Notes: generated by a model not told the origin, from the sequence alone. 64,000 bases of DNA from Brevundimonas sp. Root1279 (GCF_001425945.1 NZ_LMEB01000010.1:124001-188000); one strand, 5' to 3'; counted from the first letter of the stretch, positions 42,073 to 52,680 are shown. Numbers and translations are program-made.

Positions 42073-43487
42073 CAGCCCGCCTGTTCCTCGCCCTTGGCCA
42101 GGCGCGAGTTGCGCGACGACCAGACCAGGTAGACCACCAGGCCGACCGCGTTCCAGGCCAGGAACCACAGCTGGGTGCGGGCCTGCAGGCTCAGGAAGAA
42201 GATCACGCAGCCGATCATGCAGATCGCGCCGACCAGCCACCACAGCGGGGCCTTGAACACGCGCGGCCGGTTCGGATCACGGACGCGCAGCACGACCAGG
42301 CTCAGACCGACGGCGAAGAAGGCCGCCAGCGTGCCGGCGTTGGCCAGCGAGGCCAGCTCGTCCAGGCGCATCACCCCGGCCAGGGCGGCGACGACGATGG
42401 CGGTGAACACCGTCACCACCGCCGGCACGCCGCGGCTCGAGACTTTGGCCAGCGAGCGCGGCAGCAGGCCGTCGCGGGCCATGCCCAGGAAGATGCGGCT
42501 CTGGCCGAACAGGAAGGCCAGCAGCACGGTCGGCAGGGCGATGACCGCGCTGGCCGCCAGCCACTGCGCCGCCGTCCCCTGTCCCAGCTCGCGCAGGATC
42601 AGCGCGAGGGGCTCGGGGCTGGCCGCAAAGCTCTCGACCGGCCGGGCGCCGATCGCGGCCGCGGCCACGATCAGATACAGGGCCGTGCACACCAGCATGG
42701 AGCCGACGATGCCGATCGACAGGTCGCGGCCCGGGTTCTTGGTCTCCTCGGCCGCCGTCGAGATGGCGTCGAAGCCGTAGAAGGCGAAGAAGATGATCGC
42801 CGCCGCGGCCATCACCCCCGTCTGCACGAAGGGCGCGCCGAAACCGTTGGGCATGAAGGGCGTGAAGTGGGCCTGGTTGAAGTGCGGCAGGGCGATGGCC
42901 ACGAAGCCGATCAGGGCGACGATCTTGATCACCACCAGAATGGCGTTCAGCGTGGCGCTCTCGCGCGTGCCCAGCAGCAGCAGGCCGGTCACCACGGCGA
43001 TGATGGCCACGGCCGGCAGGTTGACGACCCCGCCCGCCACATGCGGTCCGACCGTCAGCGCCGTCGGCAGGTCGACGCCCAGCCCGGTCAGGAAGCCCAC
43101 CGCATAGCCCGACCAGCCCACGGCCACGGCCGAGACGACCAGGGAGTATTCGAGGATCAGGCTCCAGCCGACGATCCAGGCGATGAGCTCGCCCAGCACG
43201 GCGTAGGAGTAGGTGTAGGCGCTGCCCGCCGCCGGCATCATCGTCGACAGTTCGGCATAGGCCAGCGCCGCGCAGGCGCACACCAGACCGGCCAGGGCGA
43301 AGCTGATCATCACCGCCGGCCCGGCCAGACCGGCGCCGACGCCGATCAGGGTCAGGATGCCCGTGCCGACGATGGCGCCGACGCCCAGGGCCATCAGGTG
43401 CGGCCAGCTCAAAGTCTTCTTCAGCGCCGGTCCGTCGTGCGGGGCCAGCATGGCGTCGATCGATCGCCGGCGGTTCCAGAAGGCCAT
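42072..43487 (-). CDS. APC-superfamily amino acid permease
   Basis: 471 residues with about 12 transmembrane helices. The first has the APC signature GVGAIVGTGILTLIGVGAG, with the substrate carboxylate-binding glycine loop. FYGFDAISTAAEETKNPGRD near 235 is typical of the cationic amino acid transporter group. The ATG at 43487 follows GGGGGAGACG; the longer frame to 43553 is unlikely. The specific amino acid is unknown. Confidence 0.88.
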   Translation of the reverse strand: MAFWNRRRSIDAMLAPHDGPALKKTLSWPHLMALGVGAIVGTGILTLIGVGAGLAGPAVMISFALAGLVCACAALAYAELSTMMPAAGSAYTYSYAVLGELIAWIVGWSLILEYSLVVSAVAVGWSGYAVGFLTGLGVDLPTALTVGPHVAGGVVNLPAVAIIAVVTGLLLLGTRESATLNAILVVIKIVALIGFVAIALPHFNQAHFTPFMPNGFGAPFVQTGVMAAAAIIFFAFYGFDAISTAAEETKNPGRDLSIGIVGSMLVCTALYLIVAAAAIGARPVESFAASPEPLALILRELGQGTAAQWLAASAVIALPTVLLAFLFGQSRIFLGMARDGLLPRSLAKVSSRGVPAVVTVFTAIVVAALAGVMRLDELASLANAGTLAAFFAVGLSLVVLRVRDPNRPRVFKAPLWWLVGAICMIGCVIFFLSLQARTQLWFLAWNAVGLVVYLVWSSRNSRLAKGEEQAG

Positions 43488-43660
43488 GGTCGCGTCTCCC
43501 CCGCCGCGCTTCGGCGGCTGATTCCAGGGCGACCCTATCGCCTCCTGCGACAAACCGAAACGGACACGGAAAAGCCGCTTGCCATCGCCGGACGTCGCCG
43601 CTATGTCCCGCCCCTCGCCGACGCCGGTCCCGCCGACGCCGCCGACACGACGATGAGTTC

Positions 43661-43721
<61 letters not shown>

Positions 43722-43736
<15 letters not shown>

Positions 43737-45254
43737 TCGTCCTTCCCTGATTTCCCCGCCTTCCGCCGCCTTCCGCCGCCTCCGCGGCTTGCGGCTCGCC
43801 GCCTGCCCCTCCGCCAGCGTCGCCGACAGCTCGACCGGTGCGCTCGAGCCCGCGGTGGCGCCGCCGAAGCGGGATGAGGCGCGCTCGATGATCACCTGCA
43901 TCAGGTCGCGTCGGTCGATCTCACCCTCCTGCTTGATGACCGACAGCCGGTGCAGCGAATACAGGCCGCACAGGGCCGAGAGGGCGAAGTAGAAGTCCCA
44001 CCCGTTCAGGCTCAGGCCCAGCACCTCGCCCTGGTAGTGCGGCCCAGTCCACTCCAGCGACAGGCCGAACTCGCGCACGGCGAAGAAGTGGGCGCCCAGA
44101 CCGCCCAGGATCGGAGCGATGCCGCCCATGACCGACGAGATCAGGCCGTTGGCCGAGAGATAGGCGGCCGCCTCGCCCTTGGGCGACATCTGCTGGGCGA
44201 TGGCCCCCGAGGCCAGGGACACCCCCGCCGTGGTCACCCCGAGGAGGATGTGCAGCAGCGCCAGATAGACGAGGGTCACCGTCTGGGAGGCGAACTGCGA
44301 CGCCCCGATCATGCCGAGCACGCACAGCAGGAAGGACGGCGCCGCCAGGTTCAGCACCGACTTGAAGCCATAGCGGTCGGCCAGCAGGCCCCAGCGCTTC
44401 AGCGCCCAGACATTGGCCATTTGGCTGAGGATGGTCAGGGCCATCATCACCGTCACGCTGAAGCCCAGTTGCTTGAGGATGAAGACGGTGAAGAAGGGCT
44501 GGGCTAGGTTGACCGCGAAATTCCAGCTGGCCGTGAAGCGGATCAGCGAGCGGAAGTCGGGATCGCGCAACGGCCCGGAGAGCAGCGCCCTGAGCCGGCG
44601 GGGCTCGGCGGTCTCGGGCATCATCGGCTCGACCGCCTGCGACAGGCTGGTCGCGCTGAGCAGCTGGGCGACGAAGGCCAGCAGATAAAGGCCGCCGAAC
44701 ACCACCGCCCGTCCCCCGGCGCCCTCCGGCACGGCGTCCAGCGTGGCCGCCGCGATCAGCCCCATGCCCACGCTGGCCACCATGCCGAGACGGGATCTCC
44801 GGGCGAAGAAGCGACCGCGGATGTCGTCGGGGACGAGGTCACGCGTCCAGGCGTTCCAGGCGCAACCGGCGAAGGCCCCGGCGCAGCAGTAGAGGGCGAC
44901 GGCGGCGATCATCCCGAACTGCGCCTCCCGCCCGCTGCCCGCCGCGAAAGCCAGCGCCGCCAGGGCCGCGGGGGCCATCGACGACACCAGGCTGCCGACC
45001 ACGGCGATGGCCTTGCGCCGACGCAAGCGCTCGACCAGCAGCACGCCCGGCGCCTGCAGCAACTGGGCCCAGAAGACGATCGCCGCCAACAGGCCGATCT
45101 GCGCCTCATTGGCCCCGTTGTGCAGGGCGAAGGCGGTGAGGATCACCCCCATCATCACCGCGTCGCAGGTCGAGGAGCAGACGACCTCCAGCGTCAGGGT
45201 GCGCAAGCCCCGCTTCAGGGCCGCAGGGTCGATGTCGGCTTGGGGTTCAAACAT
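43722..45254 (-). CDS. MFS transporter
   Basis: A 510-residue protein with about 12 hydrophobic segments and the MFS intra-loop pattern DIRGRFFARRSRLG near 145. A cytoplasmic basic tail with RKPRRRRK lies near the C-terminus. The substrate is unknown. The last four codons (WWVM) and the TAG stop are read from the complement of the tRNA-Lys 3' end, so the gene and tRNA overlap tail to tail. The ATG at 45254 has only a weak Shine-Dalgarno. Confidence 0.85.
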
Positions 45255-45658
45255 GGGACAGCACCGCCATCCCGGCGCCCGCGCGGCAATCCGGTAAAGA
45301 CCCTAGGGACCCCGTGCTCTGGCCTGACGAGCGGTGGGTCAGGCGGGCGCAGGGGCGGGACGGGGACGGGTCGTGGAGCTCCAGGCAGCCTCGACGACAT
45401 TCTCGTCACCGCGGACGACTGGCCAGGAATAGCCAAGCCTGCGGCGCCGCAGCCACAGGCTTGGCGGAAACGTCAATCGCGCAGAACGCGAAGGTTGAGG
45501 CGGGGCGGCCGTCAGGCAGTCGTCAGGCCCCAATCCTTGGTATGCGCCCTGCCCGCAACCCTCTGACACCTCTTGCGAAATAGGGATTCCAGTGATTTCT
45601 CAGGCGCGCGGCCGCGCCATGGGGGATGAGCGGACGACTCATCACGCAAGGATCTCGC
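45255..45658. other. 404-bp intergenic region before the RTX gene
   Basis: No credible gene is visible. CCAAGCCTG (45433-45441) and CAGGCTTGG (45456-45464) form a 9-bp stem around a GC-rich self-complementary loop, which could terminate or attenuate transcription. The region around 45565-45600 is less GC-rich and is the likely promoter region for the RTX gene. Confidence 0.5.
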
Positions 45659-48600
45659 ATGGCCATCATCAACGGCACGTCCGGCGACGACGTTCTCGTC
45701 GACACTGACGGACAGGACACCCTCAACGGCGGTGACGGCAACGACACCATCACGGTGCATGGTCCAGCCTATGACAGCGCCGACGGCGGCCTCGGCGACG
45801 ACCTGCTCATCGTCGACTTCGCCAACGCCACCGGCAATGTGGTCACCGGCCAGTTCTTCCCCTCCAGCGGCGACGTGACCGGCTACTTCTATGAAGTCCC
45901 GACCCGCCAGGTCGACTTCACCAATTTCGAGCGCTTCGACATCCGTACGGGCTCGGGCAACGACACCATCGTCACCGGCGGAGGCGCCGATATCGTCAGC
46001 ACGGGCAGCGGCGACGACGACATCGACACCTGGCGCGGCAATGCGACGGTCAACGGCGGGGCCGGGATCGATCTCTGGCGCGCTGACTTCAGCAACAACG
46101 CGACCGGCATCTCCCTGGACCTGAACGCGGCGGCCGCCGGCGGCCCGATGAGCATCGGCAACGGCTCCAGCGTGACGGCGATCGAACGCCTGCTGCTGGT
46201 TCTGGGGACCGGGGCCGACACCGTCGTGGGGCGCACCGGCGCCTATAACGACACCATCGACACGGGCGACGGCGACGACTCCATCACCTTCACCGGCGGC
46301 AACGACGTCTATCAACTGGGTCTCGGCGTCGACACGCTGATCGCCGACTTCTCGGCTGAGACCGCGGCCGTCTTCCTGCAGATGCCCTACGACAACGAGT
46401 ACGGCGTGCTGCGCAACGCGGGGAGCACCCAGCGGGTCAGCTTCAAGGGCGTCGAGAACTTCAACGTTCGCCTCGGCTCCGGGGACGACAACTTCACCAC
46501 CGCCGACGGCAACGACACCGTGTTCGGCGGCGACGGCCGCGACTTCCTCAACACAAACGCCGGCGCGGCGGTCGTCGACGGCGGCGCAGGCGTCGACACC
46601 TGGTACGCCGACCTCACCTACTACACCGGCGGCATGACCCTGGACCTCAACGCCGGCGTCTCCGCGATCAGCGCCATCGGCGGCGGCTCTTCGGTGCGGA
46701 GCATCGAGCGCGCCGAGCTGACCTTCGGCTCGGGCAATGACGTCATCACCACCCTGTACGGGGCGAACAACACCGGCACGGACCAGCAGACCGGCGGCGT
46801 CGGCTATATGGACGTCATCCGCGCCGGCGACGGCGACGACGTCATCACCTCGGGCGGCGGCGGCTTCGGCGGCGGCCTCGGCGACGAGCTTTACGGCGAC
46901 GCCGGCGTCGACACCCTGATCATCGAGATGAGCGACCGGACCGCGGCCCTGCATTCCAGCGAGTCGGCCACGCCGGGTTCGGGCATGTTCGGCAACAATC
47001 GCTTCTACGGCATGGAGAAGATGATCATCCGCAGCGGCTCGGGCGACGACGAGCTGCAGACCCTCAACGGGGCTTGGGAAGACACGGTCGACGGCGGCGC
47101 CGGCGACGACATGATCGTCACCTACCAGGGGATCGCCCACGTCAACGGCGGCACGGGTCTGGACCAGTGGAACGCCGACTTCAGCGACACCTCGACGGGC
47201 ATCGAGCTGGACCTCAATGAGAGCGGGGTGCAGGCGCTCGGCAACGGCAGCGACGTCGTCGGCATCGAGCGGCTCTATCTCACCCTCGGCTCGGGCGACG
47301 ACATCGTCACCACGCGGGTCGGGAACGCGAATGACGGCATCGGTGACAACGTCTGGGGCGGCGGCGGGAACGACGTCATCACGGTCGGCGGCGGACAGGA
47401 CACGGTCGACGGCGGCGATGGCGAGGACATTCTCGTGGTCGACTGGTCGACCGAGACGGTCGGCATCCAGTCCTTCGGAGGCCTGTTCCGCGACGGCCCG
47501 TCGGGCAACACCACCGTCACCTATGCGAATTTCGAGCACCTGCACGTCACTGGCGGCTCGGGCGCCGACAACATCTTCGACCTGTACGGCGGCAACGACC
47601 GCTTCCGCGGCGGCGACGGGGCCGACTGGCTGAGCGGCGCGAACGGCGACGACTGGCTTGATGGCGGCGCGGGCGCCGACATCCTCGGCGGACTGAACGG
47701 CTACGACATCGGCAGCTACGTCTCGGCCGCCGTGGGGCTGACGCTGAACCTCGCCAACAACGCCGCCAGCACCGGCGACGCGGCCGGCGACCAGTACGTC
47801 GACATCGAGGCGTTCGAACTGTCGAACCACAACGACATCCTCGTCGGCTCAAGCGGAACCGACATCGTCTTCGGCATGGCTGGCGACGACACCCTCAACG
47901 GCGGCCTCGGCTCCGACGAGCTCGACGGCGGCGACGGCGTCGACACGGCCATCTTCTCAGGGAACTACGCTGACTATTCGATCAGCACCGTCGCCGGCGT
48001 CACCAGCGTCTCCGGCGCCGATGGCTCCGACATCCTGGTCAATGTCGAGCGGATGCAGTTCGCGGACCGCCTGGTCATCGCCGGGATCATCGTCAACGGC
48101 ACGCCGAACGGCGAGATGCTGACTGGCACCGAGGGCGATGACACCCTCGACGGCATGGCCGGCAACGACAACCTGCGCGGCGGACAAGGCAACGACGCGC
48201 TGATCGGCGGCGACGATATCGACGTCGCCGACTACAGCCTGGCGGCGGGCGGCGTCATCGCCAACCTGACCACCGGCACGGCGGCCAACGACGGCGACGG
48301 CGGCCAGGATACGTTGGCGGATGTCGAGAACCTGTTCGGCTCGGCCTACAACGACAACCTGACCGGCAACGGCGCGAACAACGACCTGCGCGGCGGCGCG
48401 GGCGACGACATCGTGTCGGGCCTCGGCGCCGACGACTTCCTCCACGGCGTCACGGGCAATGACCAGCTCCTCGGCGGCGACGGCGCCGACGTCCTGCGCG
48501 GCGGCGCGGGCGTGGACGTGCTGAACGGCGGGAACGGGATCGACACGGCGGACTATTCCGCCGCTGCGGCTGCCGTCCGAGCCCAACTCAACGCGAACAG

Positions 48601-49249
48601 CTCGTCGAATGACGGCGACGGCGCGACAGATACGTTCGTCTCGATCGAGAACCTGACCGGCTCGGCCTTCAACGACACCCTGATCGGCGACGGCGCCGGC
48701 AACATCTTGCGCGGCGGCCTCGGGGCCGACACCATCCTCGGCCTGGCCGGCAACGACGTGATCTGGGGCGGCGCCGGCGTCGTGAACCAGGTCCAGGGCG
48801 GGCTCGGCGATGACTACTATGTGCTGGAAGCCAATGACTCCGTCGTGGAAGTCGCCGGCGAAGGTAACGACACCATCGAGGCCCGGATCAACACCTACGT
48901 CCTGGCCCTGAACGTCGAGAACCTGGTCTTCGCAGGGAACGGAAACTTCGCGGCCACCGGCAACGCCCAGAACAACACCATCACCGCCGGGAGCGGCAAC
49001 GACAACCTGCGCGGCCGCGGCGGCGTGGACGTTCTGAACGGCGGCGGCGGGATCGACACGGTCGACTACACCCTGGCGGCGGCGGGAGTCACCGCACGCC
49101 TGGACACCAACCGCGCGACCAACGACGGCGACGGGGCCACCGACACCTTCACCGGCGTCGAGAACCTGACCGGCTCGGTCTACAACGACCTGCTGATCGG
49201 CAACGCCGGGAACAACGAACCGACACCTTCACCGGCGTCGAGAACCTGA
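45659..49249 (+). CDS. RTX-type calcium-binding repeat protein, N-terminal part of a frame-broken gene
   Basis: Residues from MAIINGTSGDD onward consist of glycine/aspartate nonapeptide-like repeats (for example GGDGNDTI, GSGDDNF, GGAGDD) that bind Ca2+ in beta-rolls. They alternate with a 130-residue spacer module repeated at least four times (its hallmark is GSGNDxI...TxD...LDLN). After 49218 the frame runs into another one and stops at 49249 because of an 80-bp tandem duplication. Removing one copy restores one 1488-residue frame to 50205. Proteins of this kind leave the cell by type I secretion. No secretion genes lie in the window. An upstream ATG at 45626 is less likely. Confidence 0.85.
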   Translation: MAIINGTSGDDVLVDTDGQDTLNGGDGNDTITVHGPAYDSADGGLGDDLLIVDFANATGNVVTGQFFPSSGDVTGYFYEVPTRQVDFTNFERFDIRTGSGNDTIVTGGGADIVSTGSGDDDIDTWRGNATVNGGAGIDLWRADFSNNATGISLDLNAAAAGGPMSIGNGSSVTAIERLLLVLGTGADTVVGRTGAYNDTIDTGDGDDSITFTGGNDVYQLGLGVDTLIADFSAETAAVFLQMPYDNEYGVLRNAGSTQRVSFKGVENFNVRLGSGDDNFTTADGNDTVFGGDGRDFLNTNAGAAVVDGGAGVDTWYADLTYYTGGMTLDLNAGVSAISAIGGGSSVRSIERAELTFGSGNDVITTLYGANNTGTDQQTGGVGYMDVIRAGDGDDVITSGGGGFGGGLGDELYGDAGVDTLIIEMSDRTAALHSSESATPGSGMFGNNRFYGMEKMIIRSGSGDDELQTLNGAWEDTVDGGAGDDMIVTYQGIAHVNGGTGLDQWNADFSDTSTGIELDLNESGVQALGNGSDVVGIERLYLTLGSGDDIVTTRVGNANDGIGDNVWGGGGNDVITVGGGQDTVDGGDGEDILVVDWSTETVGIQSFGGLFRDGPSGNTTVTYANFEHLHVTGGSGADNIFDLYGGNDRFRGGDGADWLSGANGDDWLDGGAGADILGGLNGYDIGSYVSAAVGLTLNLANNAASTGDAAGDQYVDIEAFELSNHNDILVGSSGTDIVFGMAGDDTLNGGLGSDELDGGDGVDTAIFSGNYADYSISTVAGVTSVSGADGSDILVNVERMQFADRLVIAGIIVNGTPNGEMLTGTEGDDTLDGMAGNDNLRGGQGNDALIGGDDIDVADYSLAAGGVIANLTTGTAANDGDGGQDTLADVENLFGSAYNDNLTGNGANNDLRGGAGDDIVSGLGADDFLHGVTGNDQLLGGDGADVLRGGAGVDVLNGGNGIDTADYSAAAAAVRAQLNANSSSNDGDGATDTFVSIENLTGSAFNDTLIGDGAGNILRGGLGADTILGLAGNDVIWGGAGVVNQVQGGLGDDYYVLEANDSVVEVAGEGNDTIEARINTYVLALNVENLVFAGNGNFAATGNAQNNTITAGSGNDNLRGRGGVDVLNGGGGIDTVDYTLAAAGVTARLDTNRATNDGDGATDTFTGVENLTGSVYNDLLIGNAGNNEPTPSPASRT

Positions 49250-49297
49250 CCGGCTCGGTCTACAACGACCTGCTGATCGGCAACGCCGGGAACAACG
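49139..49297 (+). repeat. 79-nt perfect tandem duplication (period 80) that shifts the RTX frame
   Basis: Bases 49139-49217 and 49219-49297 are identical and are separated by one A. The 80-base period is not a multiple of three and moves the reading frame. Confidence 0.95.
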
Positions 49298-50205
49298 TCC
49301 TGCACGGCGGCATCGGGACCGACACCCTGCTCGGCTTCGGCGGCGACGACATCCTGTGGGGCGGTTCCGGCGGCGGCAACAACCAGCTGCAGGGGGGGCA
49401 GGGGAACGATTATTACGTGCTGGACGCCTTCGGCGACGACATCCTGTGGGGCGGTTCCGGCGGCGGCAACAACCAGCTGCAGGGGGGGCAGGGGAACGAT
49501 TATTACGTGCTGGACGCCTTCGACACCTGCGTGGAGCTGGCCGGCGAGGGGATCGACACCGTCGAGGCCCGCATCGGCAGCTACACCATGGGCGCCAATA
49601 TCGAGAACCTGCTCTACGTCGGCGGGACCGGGACCTTCGTCGGCAACGGCAACACGCTGGACAACCACATCACCGGCGGGAACGGCAACGACATCCTGCG
49701 CGGGCGCGGCGGCAATGACATCATCGACGGCGGCCTCGGGGCCAAGGACGAGATCCAGATGCGCGGCCTGGCGGGCGAGTACACCGTCACGGCCGAGGGC
49801 GCCGGCTACCGCATCCTCGATAAGGTGGCGGGCCGCGACGGCTCGACCTTCGTCACCTCCATCGAGGTGATCCGCTGGTCGAACAACCAGACCCGCCTGC
49901 TCACCTATCCGTCGCCTGCGGCCTCGATCGGCGAGTCCGAAGGCAAGGGCGGCGCCGAGGTCAGCCCCCTGATGGCGGCCGACGCGGATCCCTTCGTGCT
50001 GCCGGCGCTGGCGGATGACGCCGCCCAGGTCCTGCCGAGCCTGACGTTCGCCGACGCCTTCGACGGCTTCGACGTGGCGTCGGGCCTCGCCGATCGGCTG
50101 TTCCTCGGGCTGGAAGCCCGGATGGCGCACCACGACGGCGGACTGTCCGGCTTCGACCACGGCGGCTTCGACGCCGGGGTGTCGAACGACGACTGGCTGT
50201 TCTGA
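49219..50205 (+). pseudogene. RTX protein, C-terminal part in the shifted frame
   Basis: This continues the RTX gene in the shifted frame: more repeats (GGNDIIDGGLG), a modified repeat segment and a C-terminal region ending in SNDDWLF. The acidic-then-hydrophobic end is typical of an uncleaved type I secretion signal. It has no start codon with a Shine-Dalgarno of its own, so as the sequence stands it would not be made and the N-terminal part would lack a secretion signal. Confidence 0.8.
49341..49522 (+). repeat. 92-nt perfect direct repeat, period 90, in frame
   Basis: Bases 49341-49432 and 49431-49522 are identical. The period is 30 codons, so the reading frame is kept; it duplicates one repeat segment of the RTX protein. 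Confidence 0.95.
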
Positions 50206-50217
50206 CGACCTCTGAAT

Positions 50218-50298
50218 AGACCGGCGGGGCTGGGACCATTTTCTGGATTCGGGTCGATTCGACCTGATCCAAAAATGGTCTAGGGTCCCGCCGGTTCT
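50218..50298. repeat. Long imperfect inverted repeat (about 80 nt) between the RTX and GH92 genes
   Basis: Three paired blocks fold around 50258: ACCGGCGGG (50220-50228) with CCCGCCGGT (50287-50295), GACCATTTT with AAAATGGTC, and GGTCGA with TCGACC. It could be a terminator or attenuator for the RTX gene, or a mobile palindromic repeat. No T-run follows. Confidence 0.7.
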
Positions 50299-50315
50299 GT
50301 CAGGGGGAAGAGTCG

Positions 50316-52646
50316 ATGCGCCTGGGTCGGATGACGATGCTCGCGGCCTGGGCGGCCGTAGGTCTCTCGGGCTGCGCCACGGCGCAGGAGGCCGCGACCG
50401 CACCGCCCTCCCCGTTCGAGGCCGTCGATCCGTTCATCGGCACGGCCGGCAAGGGCCACACCTTCCCCGGCGCCGTGGCTCCGTTCGGCATGGTCCAGCT
50501 CAGCCCGGACACCGACTACAAGCTTCTGCGCGAGGGCTATGACTGGGCTTCGGGCTACCGCTACGACGACCCGACCATCCTCGGCTTCTCACACACCCAT
50601 TTCTCGGGCACAGGCCACTCTGACCTCGGCGACCTGCTGCTGGTCCCGATCTCAGGCGAGGTGCGCTGGGACGCCGGCGCCGCCGACCAGCCCGGCTCGG
50701 GCTACCGCTCGCGCTATAACAAGGCCTCCGAGGTCGCCGAGCCTGGCTACTACGCCGTCAGCCTGACCGACTCGCGCGTCCGCGCCGAACTGACCGCCGG
50801 GACCCGCATCGGCGTCCATCGCTACAGCTTCCCGCGCAACGCCCCGGCCCGCGTCCTGCTCGACTTCCGGCCGTCGATCTACGACTACCCGGGCAAGGTG
50901 CTGTGGTCGCGCATCCGGGTGCATCCGGACGGCACCATCACCGGCTTCCGCGAGACCCGCGGCTGGGCCCCGGGGCGGCAGTTCTACTTCGCCATGCGCT
51001 TCTCCGCCCCGGTCGTCGGCTATGAGCTGCGCGATCGCGACGAGGCGATCCCCTACAAGGGTTTCCGCCAGCCCGGCCGCGCCATGAACGACCGCGCCCA
51101 GGTCCAGGGCCGCCAGCTGGAAGCCGCCTTCGACTTCGGCGAACTGGCCGGCCCGCTGCAGGTTCGCGTCGCCGTCTCGTCCGTCGACGAGGCCGGCGCC
51201 ATCCGGAATCTCGAGGCCGAGCCGGGCGACTTCGACGCCGTCCGCGCCTCTTCCCGGACCGCTTGGGAGCAGGCCCTGGGCGCCGTCGACATCGAGGCCG
51301 ATCCGGAGATGCGGGCCAGCCTCTACACCGCCCTCTATCACTCGCTGATCGCCCCCTCGGTCCACGGCGACGTCGACGGCCGCTGGCGCGGCCCGGACAA
51401 TGCGGTGCACGACGCCGACTTCACCGTCCATTCGACCTTCAGCCTGTGGGACACCTTCCGCGCCCAGCACCCGCTGCTGACGCTGGTGCAGCCCGACAGC
51501 CGCAACGCCGACATGGTCAACTCCCTGATCGCGGCGCGCGAGGTCAGCCCCTACGGCATCCTGCCGGTCTGGTCGTTCGCGGGCCAGGAGACCTGGACCA
51601 TGATCGGCTATCACGCCGTGCCGGTCATCGCCGACGCCTACCTGAAGGGCGTCCAGGGCATCGACGGGCCGCGCGCCCTCGCCGCCATGACGGCCAGCGC
51701 CACCTACCGGCCCTACGGGGGCCTGGGCGACTACATGGACCTGGGCTTCGTGCCGATCGACCGCGAGCCAGAGGCGGCCTCCAAGACCGTCGAGTACGCC
51801 TATGACGACTGGACCATCGCCCGCATGGCCGAGCGTCTCGGCCGCGCCGACGTCGCCGCACAGTACGACCGTCGCGCCGGCTTCTGGAAAAACACCTTCG
51901 ACCCCGCCACCGGCTTCGTCCGCGCCCGCTTGGCTGACGGTTCGTTCCGCGAGCCCTTCGACCCGACCGCCATCAACTATGGTTCGGACTACACCGAGGG
52001 CAACGCCTGGCAGTATTCGTGGTTCGCGCCCCAGGACATGGGCGGCCTCATCGCGGCCATGGGCGGCGACGCCGCTGCGGTCGTCAAGCTCGACGCCATG
52101 TTCGACTACGACAACACCGGACTCGACTACTCCCACGCCGAGGACATCGCCGGCCTGATCGGCCAGTACATCCATGGCAACGAGCCCAGCCACCACTCGG
52201 CCTACGCCTATGTCCACGCCGGCGCGCCCTGGCGCACCCAGGCCCGGCTGAAGCAGATCATGGACAGCCAGTACAAGGCGACGCCGGACGGCCTGGCGGG
52301 CAATGACGACGTCGGCCAGATGTCGGCCTGGCTGATGTTCACCGCCATGGGCTTCTACCCCGTCACCCCTGGCTCGGGTCAGTACGTCATCGGTCGGCCT
52401 TTTACCGAGCGCACCACCCTGAACCTGCCCAACGGCCGTCGCTTCGTCATCTCGACAGAGGGTCTGGCGGACGAGCATCCCTACATTCAGGCGGTCACCC
52501 TCAACGGCCAGCCCCTCACCCGCAGCTGGATCGGCCACGCCGAGATCCAGGCCGGCGGCGAGCTGCATTTCGTGATGGGCGCCGAGCCGAACACGACTTG
52601 GGGCGCAGCGGCCGACAGCCGGCCCTACTCGATGAGCGCGCCCTAG
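50316..52646 (+). CDS. GH92 family glycosidase (exo-alpha-mannosidase), lipoprotein
   Basis: 776 residues with a lipoprotein signal (lipobox LSGC), then the GH92 hallmark DPFIGTAGKGHTFPGA near 38-53, GFSHTHFSGTGHSDLGD near 90-106, a catalytic-domain block GNDDVGQMSAWLMF, and GFYPVTPGSGQY. GH92 enzymes are Ca2+-dependent inverting exo-alpha-mannosidases that trim mannose from N-glycans and mannans. It would be anchored in the outer membrane or periplasm. A GGGGGAAGAG site precedes the ATG. It is near a GH47 mannosidase and a sulfatase. Confidence 0.93.
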   Translation: MRLGRMTMLAAWAAVGLSGCATAQEAATAPPSPFEAVDPFIGTAGKGHTFPGAVAPFGMVQLSPDTDYKLLREGYDWASGYRYDDPTILGFSHTHFSGTGHSDLGDLLLVPISGEVRWDAGAADQPGSGYRSRYNKASEVAEPGYYAVSLTDSRVRAELTAGTRIGVHRYSFPRNAPARVLLDFRPSIYDYPGKVLWSRIRVHPDGTITGFRETRGWAPGRQFYFAMRFSAPVVGYELRDRDEAIPYKGFRQPGRAMNDRAQVQGRQLEAAFDFGELAGPLQVRVAVSSVDEAGAIRNLEAEPGDFDAVRASSRTAWEQALGAVDIEADPEMRASLYTALYHSLIAPSVHGDVDGRWRGPDNAVHDADFTVHSTFSLWDTFRAQHPLLTLVQPDSRNADMVNSLIAAREVSPYGILPVWSFAGQETWTMIGYHAVPVIADAYLKGVQGIDGPRALAAMTASATYRPYGGLGDYMDLGFVPIDREPEAASKTVEYAYDDWTIARMAERLGRADVAAQYDRRAGFWKNTFDPATGFVRARLADGSFREPFDPTAINYGSDYTEGNAWQYSWFAPQDMGGLIAAMGGDAAAVVKLDAMFDYDNTGLDYSHAEDIAGLIGQYIHGNEPSHHSAYAYVHAGAPWRTQARLKQIMDSQYKATPDGLAGNDDVGQMSAWLMFTAMGFYPVTPGSGQYVIGRPFTERTTLNLPNGRRFVISTEGLADEHPYIQAVTLNGQPLTRSWIGHAEIQAGGELHFVMGAEPNTTWGAAADSRPYSMSAP

Positions 52647-52664
52647 GAGTCCCGACTGGCGGGC

Positions 52665-52680
52665 CTCGGGTTTCGCCCCA
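52665..52680 (+). promoter_or_regulatory. Dyad-like CTCGG-N6-CCCCA upstream of the second sulfatase
   Basis: Its core CGGGTTTCGCCC equals that of the dyads at 6499 and 12146. It is followed by T, 20 bp and a -10-like CAGTAT near 52704, and it lies 56 bp before the ATG. The symmetry is imperfect. Confidence 0.45.

Noticed and set aside
45339-45569. A 76-codon minus-strand frame before the RTX gene
   Set aside because: It is low-complexity, has no Shine-Dalgarno and crosses the likely promoter region.
45512-47830. A 772-codon minus-strand frame opposite the RTX gene
   Set aside because: It mirrors the Gly/Asp repeats as Val/Ala/Asp-rich sequence, without a recognisable family or Shine-Dalgarno.
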